Shown: positions 1 to 6,391 of the stretch, piece after piece | Layout: every line of letters begins with the position of its first letter | How positions within the stretch are numbered: the first letter of the stretch is position 1 | From: Anaerolineaceae bacterium | Lineage (GTDB): Bacteria; Chloroflexota; Anaerolineae; Anaerolineales; Anaerolineaceae | Length of the DNA stretch: 7,536 nt | Reading direction: 5' to 3' | Assembly: GCA_027348305.1 (NCBI GenBank) | Contig: DAIEPS010000049.1 | Coordinates: 3,340-10,875, forward strand | Program-made: the position numbers and the translations under genes | The notes under the pieces: generated by a model | The model's input: the letters and a program-made list of their open reading frames with translations, nothing else | The model's database searches: none | Told to the model about the DNA's origin: nothing

Positions 1-1
1 C

Positions 2-916
2 GGGTTGTTCGGCGGCCTGGGTGCTGGTGCCATTGACGCAGGTCTGAACACTTACGTGGCAGCCAATTTCACTGAAGGTTTGATGCAGTGGCTGCACGCC
101 AGCTACGGCATAGGCGTCACTCTCGGTCCCATCCTCATGACCTTTGGATTGGCTTCGTTAAATACCTGGCACTTCGGTTACCGCGTCGTTGCTATTTTCC
201 AGATTGTTTTGGCCATCACCTTTTTTGCCACCATGAAGATGTGGGGGCCAAAAACGAAACAGAATGATTCAAAAGAAGAAAAGAAGATCACCGAATACAA
301 AACCTCATATAAAGAAACCATACGTCAACCCGAAGTCTGGCTCAGTATGCTTCTTTTTGTCTTATACGTCGGCGCAGAAATGGGTTTGGGCGCCTGGGCA
401 TACACCTTTTTGACCGAAGGCCGCGGCATCGCCACCAAGACGGCCGGTTTTTGGGCAGGCAGTTTTTATGGCTTGTTCACCGTCGGCCGCATTTTGGCAG
501 GGCTTTATGCCAAGCGCCTGGGTGTCAACAAGACCATCCTGATCGGATGTGTGGGTGCCATTATTGGGGCCATCATGTTGTGGTGGAACCCCGTTTCCAT
601 CGTCAGTCTGATCGGGGTTGTGGTGATCGGTTTTGCCATCGCTCCGATCTTCCCGGCATTGATGTCTGGCACCAGCTCACGTGTCAGCCCTCGCTTTGCG
701 GCCAATACCATCGGTTTTCAAATGATGTCGGCCGGTATCGGCGGCGCTCTGCTGCCCACTCTGATGGGTGTTTTTGCGCGGCGGATCTCACTAGAAACCA
801 TTCCTGTCTTCATGTTCGCGCAGCTTGTCGCCTTGTTGGTTGTTTACCTCGTCTCAATGAACCGCACCAAACAATTAATCATTGCACCAGTTGCAGAGAC
901 ACAGCCTGCAGATTAG
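2..916 (+). CDS. Major facilitator superfamily transporter, 3' part
   Basis: This is an integral membrane secondary transporter, cut by the window's left edge. The frame is open from the first bases, and the TTG at 5 is not convincing as a start because the visible sequence begins mid-protein with GLGAGAIDAGLNTYVA. That Gly-rich/Asp/Asn helix is typical of the N-terminal half of FucP/YbjJ-like MFS members. About 300 residues remain. There are hydrophobic helices either side of a charged cytoplasmic loop (about residues 80-105, KTKQNDSKEEKK), which is the usual loop between the two six-helix bundles. The second half starts at QPEVWLSMLLFVLYVGAEMGLGAW and holds further helices, including FAIAPIFPALMSG and a Gly-rich helix GIGGALLP. 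The hydrophilic tail ends at TAG 914-916. The substrate cannot be read from sequence; sugar transport is suggested only by the resemblance to FucP. The gene converges on the SPFH gene. Confidence 0.88.
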   Translation, partial: GLFGGLGAGAIDAGLNTYVAANFTEGLMQWLHASYGIGVTLGPILMTFGLASLNTWHFGYRVVAIFQIVLAITFFATMKMWGPKTKQNDSKEEKKITEYKTSYKETIRQPEVWLSMLLFVLYVGAEMGLGAWAYTFLTEGRGIATKTAGFWAGSFYGLFTVGRILAGLYAKRLGVNKTILIGCVGAIIGAIMLWWNPVSIVSLIGVVVIGFAIAPIFPALMSGTSSRVSPRFAANTIGFQMMSAGIGGALLPTLMGVFARRISLETIPVFMFAQLVALLVVYLVSMNRTKQLIIAPVAETQPAD

Positions 917-929
917 AAAAGACTGGCTG

Positions 930-956
930 CCAAATTCCTGCCCCAAAAGGATTTGG
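930..956 (+). other. Small hairpin downstream of the transporter
   Basis: CCAAATTCCT (930-939) can pair with AGGATTTGG (948-956) with a single bulged T, around an 8-nt loop. It lies 14 bases after the transporter stop codon and has no T run behind it, so it is not an intrinsic terminator by itself. It may be an mRNA 3'-end structure or chance. Confidence 0.3.
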
Positions 957-987
957 TGTAAAACTCTCATAGATACAAATCTATAAA

Positions 988-1024
988 GAAATTCCCCGCG
1001 ATTTGGAAAACGCGGGGAATTTTT
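988..1024. terminator. Bidirectional Rho-independent terminator
   Basis: ATTCCCCGCG (991-1000) and CGCGGGGAAT (1011-1020) form a perfect 10-bp, GC-rich stem around a 10-nt loop. It extends by two A-T pairs and a G-T wobble (988-1023). On the + strand the stem runs into TTTTT. Read on the - strand, the A-rich left flank (ATAAAGAA) becomes a T-rich run. Because it sits between two converging genes, it can end transcription of both the transporter (+) and the SPFH gene (-), whose stop codon lies only 6 bases beyond the stem. Confidence 0.9.
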
Positions 1025-1029
1025 GATCA

Positions 1030-3075
1030 CTAGGCTTTGTCAGCCGGTTTGTCGGTTGGTTTTTCAACCGGTTTTTCGACTGGCTTTTCAGCCGCAGGAA
1101 CGTCTCCGCCTGGAGCTGCATCGAAAGCCTTCATGCTCTTGCGAATATCATTGCGCAGGGCTTCGGCATCCTTGCTGCGTTCCTTTGAAGTTTCGCCGGC
1201 CACAGCCAGGTTCAACTTGTCTGAAAGCAGCAGGGTCAATAGACCTTCCATGACGCTGCCGTTGGACGAGCCGCCTTCGCCGTTGTTACCGCTGATCACG
1301 ACCCGTGGAACAACATCCACACGGGATTGCTGCACAGCTTCAGCGAAGCGGTTCATCACCTGCTGGGTCACCTGGAACTGCGGTCCGCCGTAAGCTGCGA
1401 CCTGTTCTTCGGTGGCGATAGCCTGGGCAATACCGGTGCGGGCAATGCGTTCGGCATCCGCCTGGGCCAGGGTCTTGATCTGCGCGGCCTGCTGCAGGGC
1501 ACGCTGGTATTCAGCCTTACCCTGGTTCGACTGCACGGTGATGCTCAACTCGGATTCGGTGATGTTGCGCTGCTGCTCGGTCCGTGCCTGTGCTTCGCGC
1601 AGTTCACGTTCTTTGACTGCTGCGGTCTGCTGTTTCTGATAGGTTTCGATCTGTTCGACCGCGATCTGGCGTGAGCGGAGCTGATTAAGAATGATCTCGA
1701 TCTGCTTGTCTTCACCCGTGGTGGTCGGTGTGCCGATCAACACTTCTTCCAACTCAAGGTTGTAATGTTCGAACTTTTCCTTCATTTCCTTGCTGGAAAT
1801 GTTTTGAATCTCATTACGCTCCTGGATGAGCTGGATGAGCGTGCGGGTCTGGCCGATGTTCTTGAAGTACGCTGAAACCATCGGGTCAAGGGTCTGTTCA
1901 ACCAATTTCTTGACATCACCAAAACGCTGAACCACAAGCGGCGCTTTTTGGTAGTCGATATGGATCACGACTGAAAGCGGCAGGGAGGGCTCAAAAGCAT
2001 CCTTGGTGATCAATGAAACCTCAGACAGGTTTTCATCGAAGTGATGCGAACCAATTTCGCTCTTGATCCATTTGAGGATGATGTTGGTGGTCGGGACGGA
2101 GACCACCTTGCCGGCATAAGTATTGAAAGCATACTTGCCAGGCAGCAGAGGTTCACTCCACACACCCCGGTTGCCGGTGCCGACCAATTCGCCATGGCGA
2201 TAGTCGGTTCCTGAAAGGTCAACGCCTTCTCCACCGGTATAAGACACGACCACGCCCACATAACCGACTTCGATCACCGTCTTTGGGATCATTTCAACAG
2301 TGGCAAACAATCGGTTGAGATAGTAAGTGCCTTCAACCAATACCTGCAGTTGACGGCCGCGCAAACCGTTGGCGGCGATGAAGCGGTCAGGCATCTGAAA
2401 GTTATTGTGATAGGTCTGTGGATTGTTGACATCGGCACCCACCACAGGGGCGATGATATCCCCTGAAGCCAGCGAGGGCCCGTCATGCACGGTGACCACA
2501 CCCAGTTGATCGTCTGAATCTTTGATGACCACAGGGGTGAAACCCTTACGTTCGGCGATCACGGCGCGCATGTTCTGGATAACGTTCTGGTCTTCACGGC
2601 TGAGGGGCATGTAATACACCTGCTCTTCGGTGATGACCACAAATTGGGCCAGGTTGATGGCATAGGTACCCTCACGCAAGATCTGGCGCTGCGGACCGCG
2701 CTGACCGCCATTATTCAAGAAAGCAGCCACATCTTGAAAATCGTTGGCGGTGACGTTGGTGGCCAACACTTGCATGGCAGACAGCGGTTCGCCATCACGG
2801 GCAAAGATATACCCGATCTTGCCCTGGGCAATCGTCACCAGTGGTGACGTATGCACTGCGTACTGAATGGGGATCAGGTAATGCAGACCACCACGCAATA
2901 GATCGGGCTGGTAACCGGCTTCTCCGTGAAGGGCAATGAAACGGCCTTTCACTGACCTGCCGCCGAACCGTTTTTCAACGATACCGACGCGGTTGTTCGG
3001 GATGAAACGGATCCCCGAAAGCAGGAAGAGTACTACGATGACGCCTAATGCATAATATAAATAAGTTAAGGGCAT
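1030..3075 (-). CDS. Membrane-anchored SPFH/band-7 (flotillin-like) protein, 681 aa
   Basis: SPFH proteins form oligomeric scaffolds at membranes; the exact role here is unknown. I chose the ATG at 3075-3073 because AAGGAG lies 5 bases upstream; a 19-residue upstream extension (ATG at 3132) has no such support. Visible order: N-terminal transmembrane helix (about residues 5-25, ALGVIVVLFLLSGI); a region of about four related beta-type modules (about 28-335, recurring VGVV..., RG...L.EGTY..N, V..P); the SPFH core (about 365-450, including SVVIHIDYQKAPLVVQRFGD and LDPMVSAYFKNIGQTRTLIQLIQERNEIQ); a Gln/Glu/Ala-rich coiled coil (about 452-560, QAEAR-like KERELREAQARTEQQ); a short Gly/Ser/Asn linker (596-606); and a charged tail with KPVE-type tetrapeptide repeats (663-680). 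The single N-terminal helix suggests an anchored protein with most of its mass on one side of the membrane; which side is not clear. It is longer than typical prohibitin or stomatin proteins (about 300 residues) because of the N-terminal modules. It appears to be a single-gene transcript, divergent from the DUF1684 gene. Confidence 0.9.
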   Translation of the reverse strand: MPLTYLYYALGVIVVLFLLSGIRFIPNNRVGIVEKRFGGRSVKGRFIALHGEAGYQPDLLRGGLHYLIPIQYAVHTSPLVTIAQGKIGYIFARDGEPLSAMQVLATNVTANDFQDVAAFLNNGGQRGPQRQILREGTYAINLAQFVVITEEQVYYMPLSREDQNVIQNMRAVIAERKGFTPVVIKDSDDQLGVVTVHDGPSLASGDIIAPVVGADVNNPQTYHNNFQMPDRFIAANGLRGRQLQVLVEGTYYLNRLFATVEMIPKTVIEVGYVGVVVSYTGGEGVDLSGTDYRHGELVGTGNRGVWSEPLLPGKYAFNTYAGKVVSVPTTNIILKWIKSEIGSHHFDENLSEVSLITKDAFEPSLPLSVVIHIDYQKAPLVVQRFGDVKKLVEQTLDPMVSAYFKNIGQTRTLIQLIQERNEIQNISSKEMKEKFEHYNLELEEVLIGTPTTTGEDKQIEIILNQLRSRQIAVEQIETYQKQQTAAVKERELREAQARTEQQRNITESELSITVQSNQGKAEYQRALQQAAQIKTLAQADAERIARTGIAQAIATEEQVAAYGGPQFQVTQQVMNRFAEAVQQSRVDVVPRVVISGNNGEGGSSNGSVMEGLLTLLLSDKLNLAVAGETSKERSKDAEALRNDIRKSMKAFDAAPGGDVPAAEKPVEKPVEKPTDKPADKA
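1036..1089 (-). repeat. In-gene tandem repeat coding (E/D)KPx tail
   Basis: The last 18 codons before the final Ala of the SPFH protein encode EKPVEKPVEKPTDKPADK, about five tetrapeptide units. In DNA it is a degenerate 12-base period (on the + strand GGTTTTTCAACC / GGTTTTTCGACT / GGCTTTTCAGCC). The tail is charged, proline-rich and presumably unstructured. Such tandem DNA can change length by slippage without breaking the frame. Confidence 0.75.
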
Positions 3076-3080
3076 TTTTT

Positions 3081-3086
3081 CTCCTT
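3081..3086 (-). promoter_or_regulatory. Ribosome binding site that fixes the SPFH start
   Basis: CTCCTT on the + strand reads AAGGAG on the - strand, inside AGAAAAGGAG, and ends 5 bases before the ATG at 3075. This is close to the ideal Shine-Dalgarno sequence and spacing. It decides for the inner start over the upstream in-frame ATG at 3132. Confidence 0.85.
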
Positions 3087-3107
3087 TTCTGAAATTACCC
3101 AAATATT

Positions 3108-3191
3108 GAGTATACTCTTGTGTATTATTCAAAGCCCTTCTGACAAGGATTTTTCGCGGCGATTATATATATTATTAACAATTTCGAACCC
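3108..3191. promoter_or_regulatory. Divergent promoter region between the SPFH and DUF1684 genes
   Basis: The 136 bases between the two outward-facing starts are AT-rich. On the - strand 3167-3162 reads TATAAT, a perfect -10 hexamer, but no good -35 sits at the right distance. On the + strand CTGACA (3140-3145) and TATATA (3164-3169) are 18 bases apart and would serve the DUF1684 gene. The two -10 boxes overlap, so the promoters may compete. A perfect 10-bp palindrome, GAGTATACTC (3108-3117), lies in what would be the 5' leader of the SPFH mRNA and could be an operator. All of this is read by eye; none of the promoter assignments is certain. Confidence 0.45.
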
Positions 3192-3211
3192 CAACGACTG
3201 GACATTAAGCT

Positions 3212-4012
3212 ATGAATACCATTCTTCAGAGCCGCAAAGAACGCGACGAGCGCGTGCGCAATAATCCACACCACTGGCTTGCACTGGCCGGTCTTTTTTA
3301 TCTTGAAGATGGCGACAACTCATTCGGCAGCGCGGATTCCAACAAGATCGTGCTGCCCGGGTTCCCCCATCCACTCAGCGGATGCCTGCGCCTGGAAGGG
3401 GATCAGGTCAGCCTGACTGAAGCCGCGGATGGCGTACTGCTCAATCGGCAAAAAGCCGAATTGCGCACGTTGAATGCCGACACGGATGGCGACCCCGACC
3501 TGATCGAGGCTGGACGCATCCACCTGATGGTCATTCGACGCGGCGGCAAAGCCATGCTGCGCGCATGGGATGTTGAGGCGCAGGCTGTCAAAGACTTCAA
3601 GGGATTCAAGTATTTTCCGGTCAACCCCGCGTTCTCTTTGAACGCTACCTTTATTCCTTACGATCCACCCAAAACTTTTATGGTCACGGATGTGATCGGT
3701 TCACAGCACGAGAGCGCTATGCTTGGCGAGGTGCATTTCAAGTTGAACGGACAAGACCTTGTGCTGCAAGTCGAAGACGCGGACGATGAGGGTCTGATCA
3801 GCTTCGTGGACGAAACGCGCAAAGACCTCACCTATCCGGGCGGACGTCTGTTGACGCTGCCCAAGCCGCTGGGTGAAACCCTCACCCTTGATTTCAACTT
3901 GGCGATCAATTGGCCGTGTGCTTACACACCCTGGGCGACCTGTCCGCTGCCGCCAAAAAGCAACTTCCTGCCCGTGCGCATCGAAGCCGGGGAGATGAGA
4001 TATCACGATTAA
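3212..4012 (+). CDS. DUF1684 domain protein, 266 aa
   Basis: This belongs to the DUF1684 family, whose biochemical function is not established to my knowledge. The whole length matches the family pattern: RKERDERVRNNPHHWLALAGLFYLEDGDNSFG near the N-terminus (8-39), the central FKYFPVNPAFSLNATFIPYDPPK (132-154), TYPGGRLL (207-214), and the family-marking C-terminal stretch DFNLAINWPCAYTPWATCPLPP (227-248). This last stretch has two cysteines (C236, C244) and is followed by an N-F-L-P...AGE end. There is no signal peptide or transmembrane helix, so it is probably cytoplasmic. Many homologues that I recall carry Pro where this protein has Trp235. No Shine-Dalgarno sequence precedes the ATG (ATTAAGCT), yet no other start fits the conserved N-terminus, so translation may be leaderless or weak. 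The VOC gene follows 13 bp later, most likely in one transcript. Confidence 0.88.
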   Translation: MNTILQSRKERDERVRNNPHHWLALAGLFYLEDGDNSFGSADSNKIVLPGFPHPLSGCLRLEGDQVSLTEAADGVLLNRQKAELRTLNADTDGDPDLIEAGRIHLMVIRRGGKAMLRAWDVEAQAVKDFKGFKYFPVNPAFSLNATFIPYDPPKTFMVTDVIGSQHESAMLGEVHFKLNGQDLVLQVEDADDEGLISFVDETRKDLTYPGGRLLTLPKPLGETLTLDFNLAINWPCAYTPWATCPLPPKSNFLPVRIEAGEMRYHD

Positions 4013-4013
4013 T

Positions 4014-4020
4014 GAGGAGG
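4014..4020 (+). promoter_or_regulatory. Strong ribosome binding site of the VOC gene
   Basis: GAGGAGG starts right after the DUF1684 stop codon (TAA 4010-4012) and ends 5 bases before the ATG at 4026. It is far stronger than the start region of the upstream gene, so the second gene of this pair may be translated more than the first. Confidence 0.85.
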
Positions 4021-4025
4021 AAAGA

Positions 4026-4427
4026 ATGACAGCACGAATTGATATGCTGGGAATTTTCGCCGGCGACATGCAGGTAATGGTGTCTTTCTACCGCGATGTA
4101 CTTGGTTTTGAGACCGATTGGGACGGCCAGAGCCCCTATGCCGAATTCAAGAACGAAGGCGTGAGGTTTTCAATGTATCGGCGCAAAGAACTTGCCGACC
4201 TGTTTAAAGAAACACCCACCTTCCCGCCTGCCCTGAACGGCACCTTCGAGATCGCGTTGGATCTGCCCACTTCCACGGAAGCTGACGCCGAATACGCCCG
4301 CGTGATGGCAGCAGGAGCCAGAAGTCTTTACGCACCGCGCGACGAACCCTGGGGCATGCGTTCCTCCATGGTGGCCGACCCTGAAGGCAATATCATCGAA
4401 ATTGGGTCATGGAATAAGGGAAGTTAG
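4026..4427 (+). CDS. VOC superfamily (glyoxalase/bleomycin-resistance fold) protein, 133 aa
   Basis: A single vicinal-oxygen-chelate domain of normal length. The first beta-alpha-beta unit is IDMLGIFAGDMQVMVSFYRDVLGFETDW (5-32), with the typical FYRDVLGF helix. The second unit starts at NGTFEIALDLPT and ends with the classic DPEGNIIEIGSW strand (118-129), whose Glu is the usual metal ligand. The position where metal-binding members carry His in strand 1 reads Leu-Gly-Ile here, so the full metal set of glyoxalase I is not obvious. This could be a non-metal binding member or one with a different activity. Family members act as lyases, dioxygenases, isomerases or drug-binding proteins; the substrate cannot be assigned. 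It is the second gene after the DUF1684 gene, with a very strong ribosome site. No clear terminator follows the TAG at 4425-4427. Confidence 0.88.
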   Translation: MTARIDMLGIFAGDMQVMVSFYRDVLGFETDWDGQSPYAEFKNEGVRFSMYRRKELADLFKETPTFPPALNGTFEIALDLPTSTEADAEYARVMAAGARSLYAPRDEPWGMRSSMVADPEGNIIEIGSWNKGS

Positions 4428-4439
4428 TAAAGCTTTTCT

Positions 4440-4474
4440 CGCAAAGATCGCAAAGAATTGCAAAGGGCGCCAAG
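4440..4474 (+). repeat. CGCAAAG periodic repeat, four units
   Basis: Four related heptamers, CGCAAAG (4440), CGCAAAG (4449), TGCAAAG (4459) and CGCCAAG (4468), start 9-10 bases apart, about one DNA helical turn. A degenerate relative (ACCACGAAAAGACGAAAA, 6363-6380) occurs at the 3' end of the glycosyltransferase gene. It looks like a noncoding dispersed repeat and starts 13 bases after the VOC stop codon. Confidence 0.55.
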
Positions 4475-4605
4475 AAAACCTTTCTTAGAAAAACCAAATT
4501 CTCTCTCTCGCACGCTTGCCCGGGCTGCAAGTGCCAGGGAAGCCGCGGAACACGTAGAGAAAACCAACCTCAGGAAAATCCAATTATATACAAACCACCA
4601 CGACA

Positions 4606-4637
4606 TTTCCATGTAAGGGCACAGCGTGCTGTGCCCT
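4606..4637 (+). repeat. Palindromic intergenic repeat, copy 1
   Basis: Left flank TTTCCATGTAA followed by the 20-bp core GGGCACAGCGTGCTGTGCCC (4617-4636), whose 9-bp arms (10 with the outer A-T pair) enclose a GT centre. It has the same layout and orientation as the copies at 6381 and 6806. No T run follows, so it is not a classical terminator. It is REP/MITE-like in character, and no transposase is nearby. Confidence 0.75.
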
Positions 4638-4684
4638 CGCGCGTTTGGATCACCTGATTCTTTCTCATGCGGAGTCGCGGAGCC

Positions 4685-4713
4685 CATTGTATACCCTTCG
4701 GGCATTGTATAAT
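4685..4713 (+). promoter_or_regulatory. Sigma70-like promoter of the glycosyltransferase gene, with direct repeat
   Basis: A perfect -10 box TATAAT lies at 4708-4713. Possible -35 boxes are CATTGT (4685-4690, spacer 17) or TTGTAT (4687-4692, spacer 15). The 9-mer CATTGTATA occurs at 4685-4693 and again at 4703-4711, 18 bases apart, so the -35 and -10 regions carry the same sequence. The predicted start of transcription near 4720 leaves a short leader of about 28 bases. Confidence 0.55.
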
Positions 4714-4735
4714 GGTAGAAATGTGAAATGCACTT

Positions 4736-4742
4736 GGGAGGG
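4736..4742 (+). promoter_or_regulatory. Ribosome binding site supporting a GTG start
   Basis: GGGAGGG ends 5 bases before the GTG at 4748. The overlapping ATG at 4746 is followed at once by TGA (ATGTGA), so it cannot start the gene. The GTG is the supported initiator. Confidence 0.75.
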
Positions 4743-4747
4743 TTGAT

Positions 4748-6391
4748 GTGAAAATTCCGCTTAATGACAAAATGATCAAACAAATCGGCAGCGCACAGTT
4801 CTTCATGCTGCGTTATGAGACAGAATTCACCCCCTGCACGGGAATCACCGCGGTCACAAAACAGGAGCGCCGCAACTTTAAACGCGGCATCATGATCGCA
4901 CCCTGGTGCTCAAAGCTCAAACGCGAAAAACCGCAGGACGATCCGATCCAGAACGGCAAGGTCAAGGCCACGGATTGGAAGTTCAAAGTAAATGGGCTGC
5001 CCTGCCGGGTGCTGGCTTCCACGGACGAATTCGCGCCCATCCTCTTTCTTGAGGTCAAGGGCCGTTTTGAGGGGGTCGAAACCCCCTACGATATTCCCCT
5101 GCCCCAACTGCGTGAAGATACACTCTGGTTCGCTCTGGCCGTGGATGAACTGCTCAAGCAGGTGGCATCACCCCAGCAGTTCGTGTGGGCTGCGGACTGG
5201 GAAACCGTGCCGGCCATGGTGCTGGCGCGGGCACGGCATCACGTCTCATTGACACTGCACAACACCTTTGACGAATGCCTGGTCAACGAGATCAAGCCTT
5301 TTGGTAAAACCTTCTCACTTTTTGGGTCAGAACGCAAAAACGATGGCGTCAAAACCGCGCTTGAAATTGGCATGGAACTGGCCGATGTGGTCACCACCGT
5401 CAACCGCGGATTCGCCTACGGCATGCTCAGCGAAGCCATCCAGACCAGGGTCATGGCGGCACACCTGCAGCCAGTGATGGGCAGGGTGGTGGGCATCAAC
5501 AACGCTGCTTTTGCCAGGGTCAGTGATTCTCTTCTGGCTTTCAAGCAGCGCTTGATCGATGATCCGTTGGAGGGACGTAAGGAACTGTTCAAGACACAGG
5601 CTGAGGCGCGTAAACTGCTGCCTGCCGAGATTGCCGGTAAATGTGCAGACAAAGTCATCATTATCAGCATGGGGCGTCGCGTGGCGCAGAAACTGCACGA
5701 CGTGATGGTCGAAAGCACGCGTCAGATCTTGCGCAAAGACAAGAACTTCCCCATTCTTGTGGTGTTTTCCACGGTGCATGGTGACAGTGGCAGCCCGGCG
5801 CGGCTTGAACGCATGCTGGCTTTGCAGAAGGAATTCCCAGACAATGTGGTCTGCACGGACGGCCGCATCGCGTATTACAGCGACCTGATGCGCTCTGCGG
5901 ACTACAACTGCATGCCCTCCTTGTATGAACCGCACGGCGGCGCCTACGAGGGCACGGTCATCCCCATCGCACGCGCGGTGGACGGACTGGCCGAGCAGAT
6001 CTGTGGGTTGGATCCGAAGGGAGAAGCTGAACGCATGAACGACCTGTGGCATCCCTCCAATGAAGCGCCAAGCGGATTCCTGTTCCGCGAAGGTGGCAAA
6101 ACCACCGCTGGTCGGGTGAAAGACCTGGCTGCCTTGCTCAGCGAGAGCCCTTCGCCAAACAACAAATTGTTTAAAGAAATGACTTCCGCACTCAGCGAGG
6201 TGCTGCTGCAAGCCGTGGATCTGCGATTAAAACACCCCAATCAATATGCTGAACTGGTGCTGGCCGCCATCGAAAAACAGGAAGGCTCGAGCTGGGAAGT
6301 CAACCTCGGCGGCATGCTGGCTTTGATAGAAGAAGCCAAGTTGAAAAGATCTTTAAAACATAACCACGAAAAGACGAAAATTCCTATGTAA
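4748..6391 (+). CDS. Glycogen/starch-synthase-like glycosyltransferase (GT5 type, divergent), 547 aa
   Basis: This appears to be a two-domain GT-B sugar-nucleotide transferase related to bacterial glycogen synthase, which adds glucose from ADP- or UDP-glucose to an alpha-1,4-glucan. N-terminal half: YETEFTPCTGITAVT (23-37) at the place of the usual E..P..K-x-GGL motif, VWAADWETV (146-154) at the place of HDWH, TLHN (169-172) matching TIHN, and VVTTVNRGFA (214-223) matching the V-T-T-V-S strand. C-terminal half: ISMGRRVAQK (306-315) matches the R..QK nucleotide-binding motif. Next comes NCMPSLYEPHGGAYEGTVIPIARAVDGLAEQI (387-418), which matches the MPS-x-(Y/F)-E-P...PI...GGL signature with the acidic catalytic Glu (394) kept, then SGFLFREG (442-449). 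The length is near that of GlgA (about 480) plus extras. Its acceptor side differs strongly from GlgA, so the substrate may differ. It starts at GTG. The last codons and the stop lie in a repeat (copy 2). Glycogen storage is plausible but not proven. Confidence 0.8.
   Translation: MKIPLNDKMIKQIGSAQFFMLRYETEFTPCTGITAVTKQERRNFKRGIMIAPWCSKLKREKPQDDPIQNGKVKATDWKFKVNGLPCRVLASTDEFAPILFLEVKGRFEGVETPYDIPLPQLREDTLWFALAVDELLKQVASPQQFVWAADWETVPAMVLARARHHVSLTLHNTFDECLVNEIKPFGKTFSLFGSERKNDGVKTALEIGMELADVVTTVNRGFAYGMLSEAIQTRVMAAHLQPVMGRVVGINNAAFARVSDSLLAFKQRLIDDPLEGRKELFKTQAEARKLLPAEIAGKCADKVIIISMGRRVAQKLHDVMVESTRQILRKDKNFPILVVFSTVHGDSGSPARLERMLALQKEFPDNVVCTDGRIAYYSDLMRSADYNCMPSLYEPHGGAYEGTVIPIARAVDGLAEQICGLDPKGEAERMNDLWHPSNEAPSGFLFREGGKTTAGRVKDLAALLSESPSPNNKLFKEMTSALSEVLLQAVDLRLKHPNQYAELVLAAIEKQEGSSWEVNLGGMLALIEEAKLKRSLKHNHEKTKIPM

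Larger units (their letters stand above)
4428..4747. other. 320-bp gene-free region with repeats and a promoter
   Basis: No credible gene lies here. The reading frames that cross it on the - strand are rich in Arg/Ser/Cys, have no ribosome site, and run through the repeat sequences. The region holds, in order, a CGCAAAG-type periodic repeat (4440-4474), a small AAGAAA-ACC-TTTCTT hairpin (4472-4486), an unassigned stretch (4490-4605), palindromic repeat copy 1, and the promoter of the glycosyltransferase gene. Confidence 0.7.

Noticed and set aside
3073..3132. Upstream start (ATG 3132) for the SPFH gene, adding 19 residues
   Set aside because: The extra residues are polar, have no ribosome site in front of them, and the coding of AGAAAAGGAG inside them would waste a near-perfect ribosome site placed ideally for the inner ATG.
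3212..4427. DUF1684 and VOC genes as a resistance or defence pair
   Set aside because: The VOC fold includes bleomycin-binding proteins, but nothing in the sequence points to a drug substrate, and neither gene has a defence-family signature.
4501..4560. tRNA-like look of the stretch with CGCACGCTTGC...GCAAGTGCC
   Set aside because: Only a 5-bp CTTGC/GCAAG stem is found. No acceptor stem, T-loop GTTCRA sequence or cloverleaf can be drawn.
4424..4806. Two - strand open frames (119 and 78 codons) across the gene-free region
   Set aside because: They run through the CGCAAAG array and the palindromic repeat, have no ribosome site, and overlap the start of the glycosyltransferase gene. Their products look like translated repeat DNA.
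5327..6211. 294-codon open frame on the - strand inside the glycosyltransferase gene
   Set aside because: It is fully antisense to a gene with clear family motifs and a ribosome site. Its own product is rich in His, Arg, Gln and Phe with no recognisable domain. High GC at third positions often opens such antisense frames.
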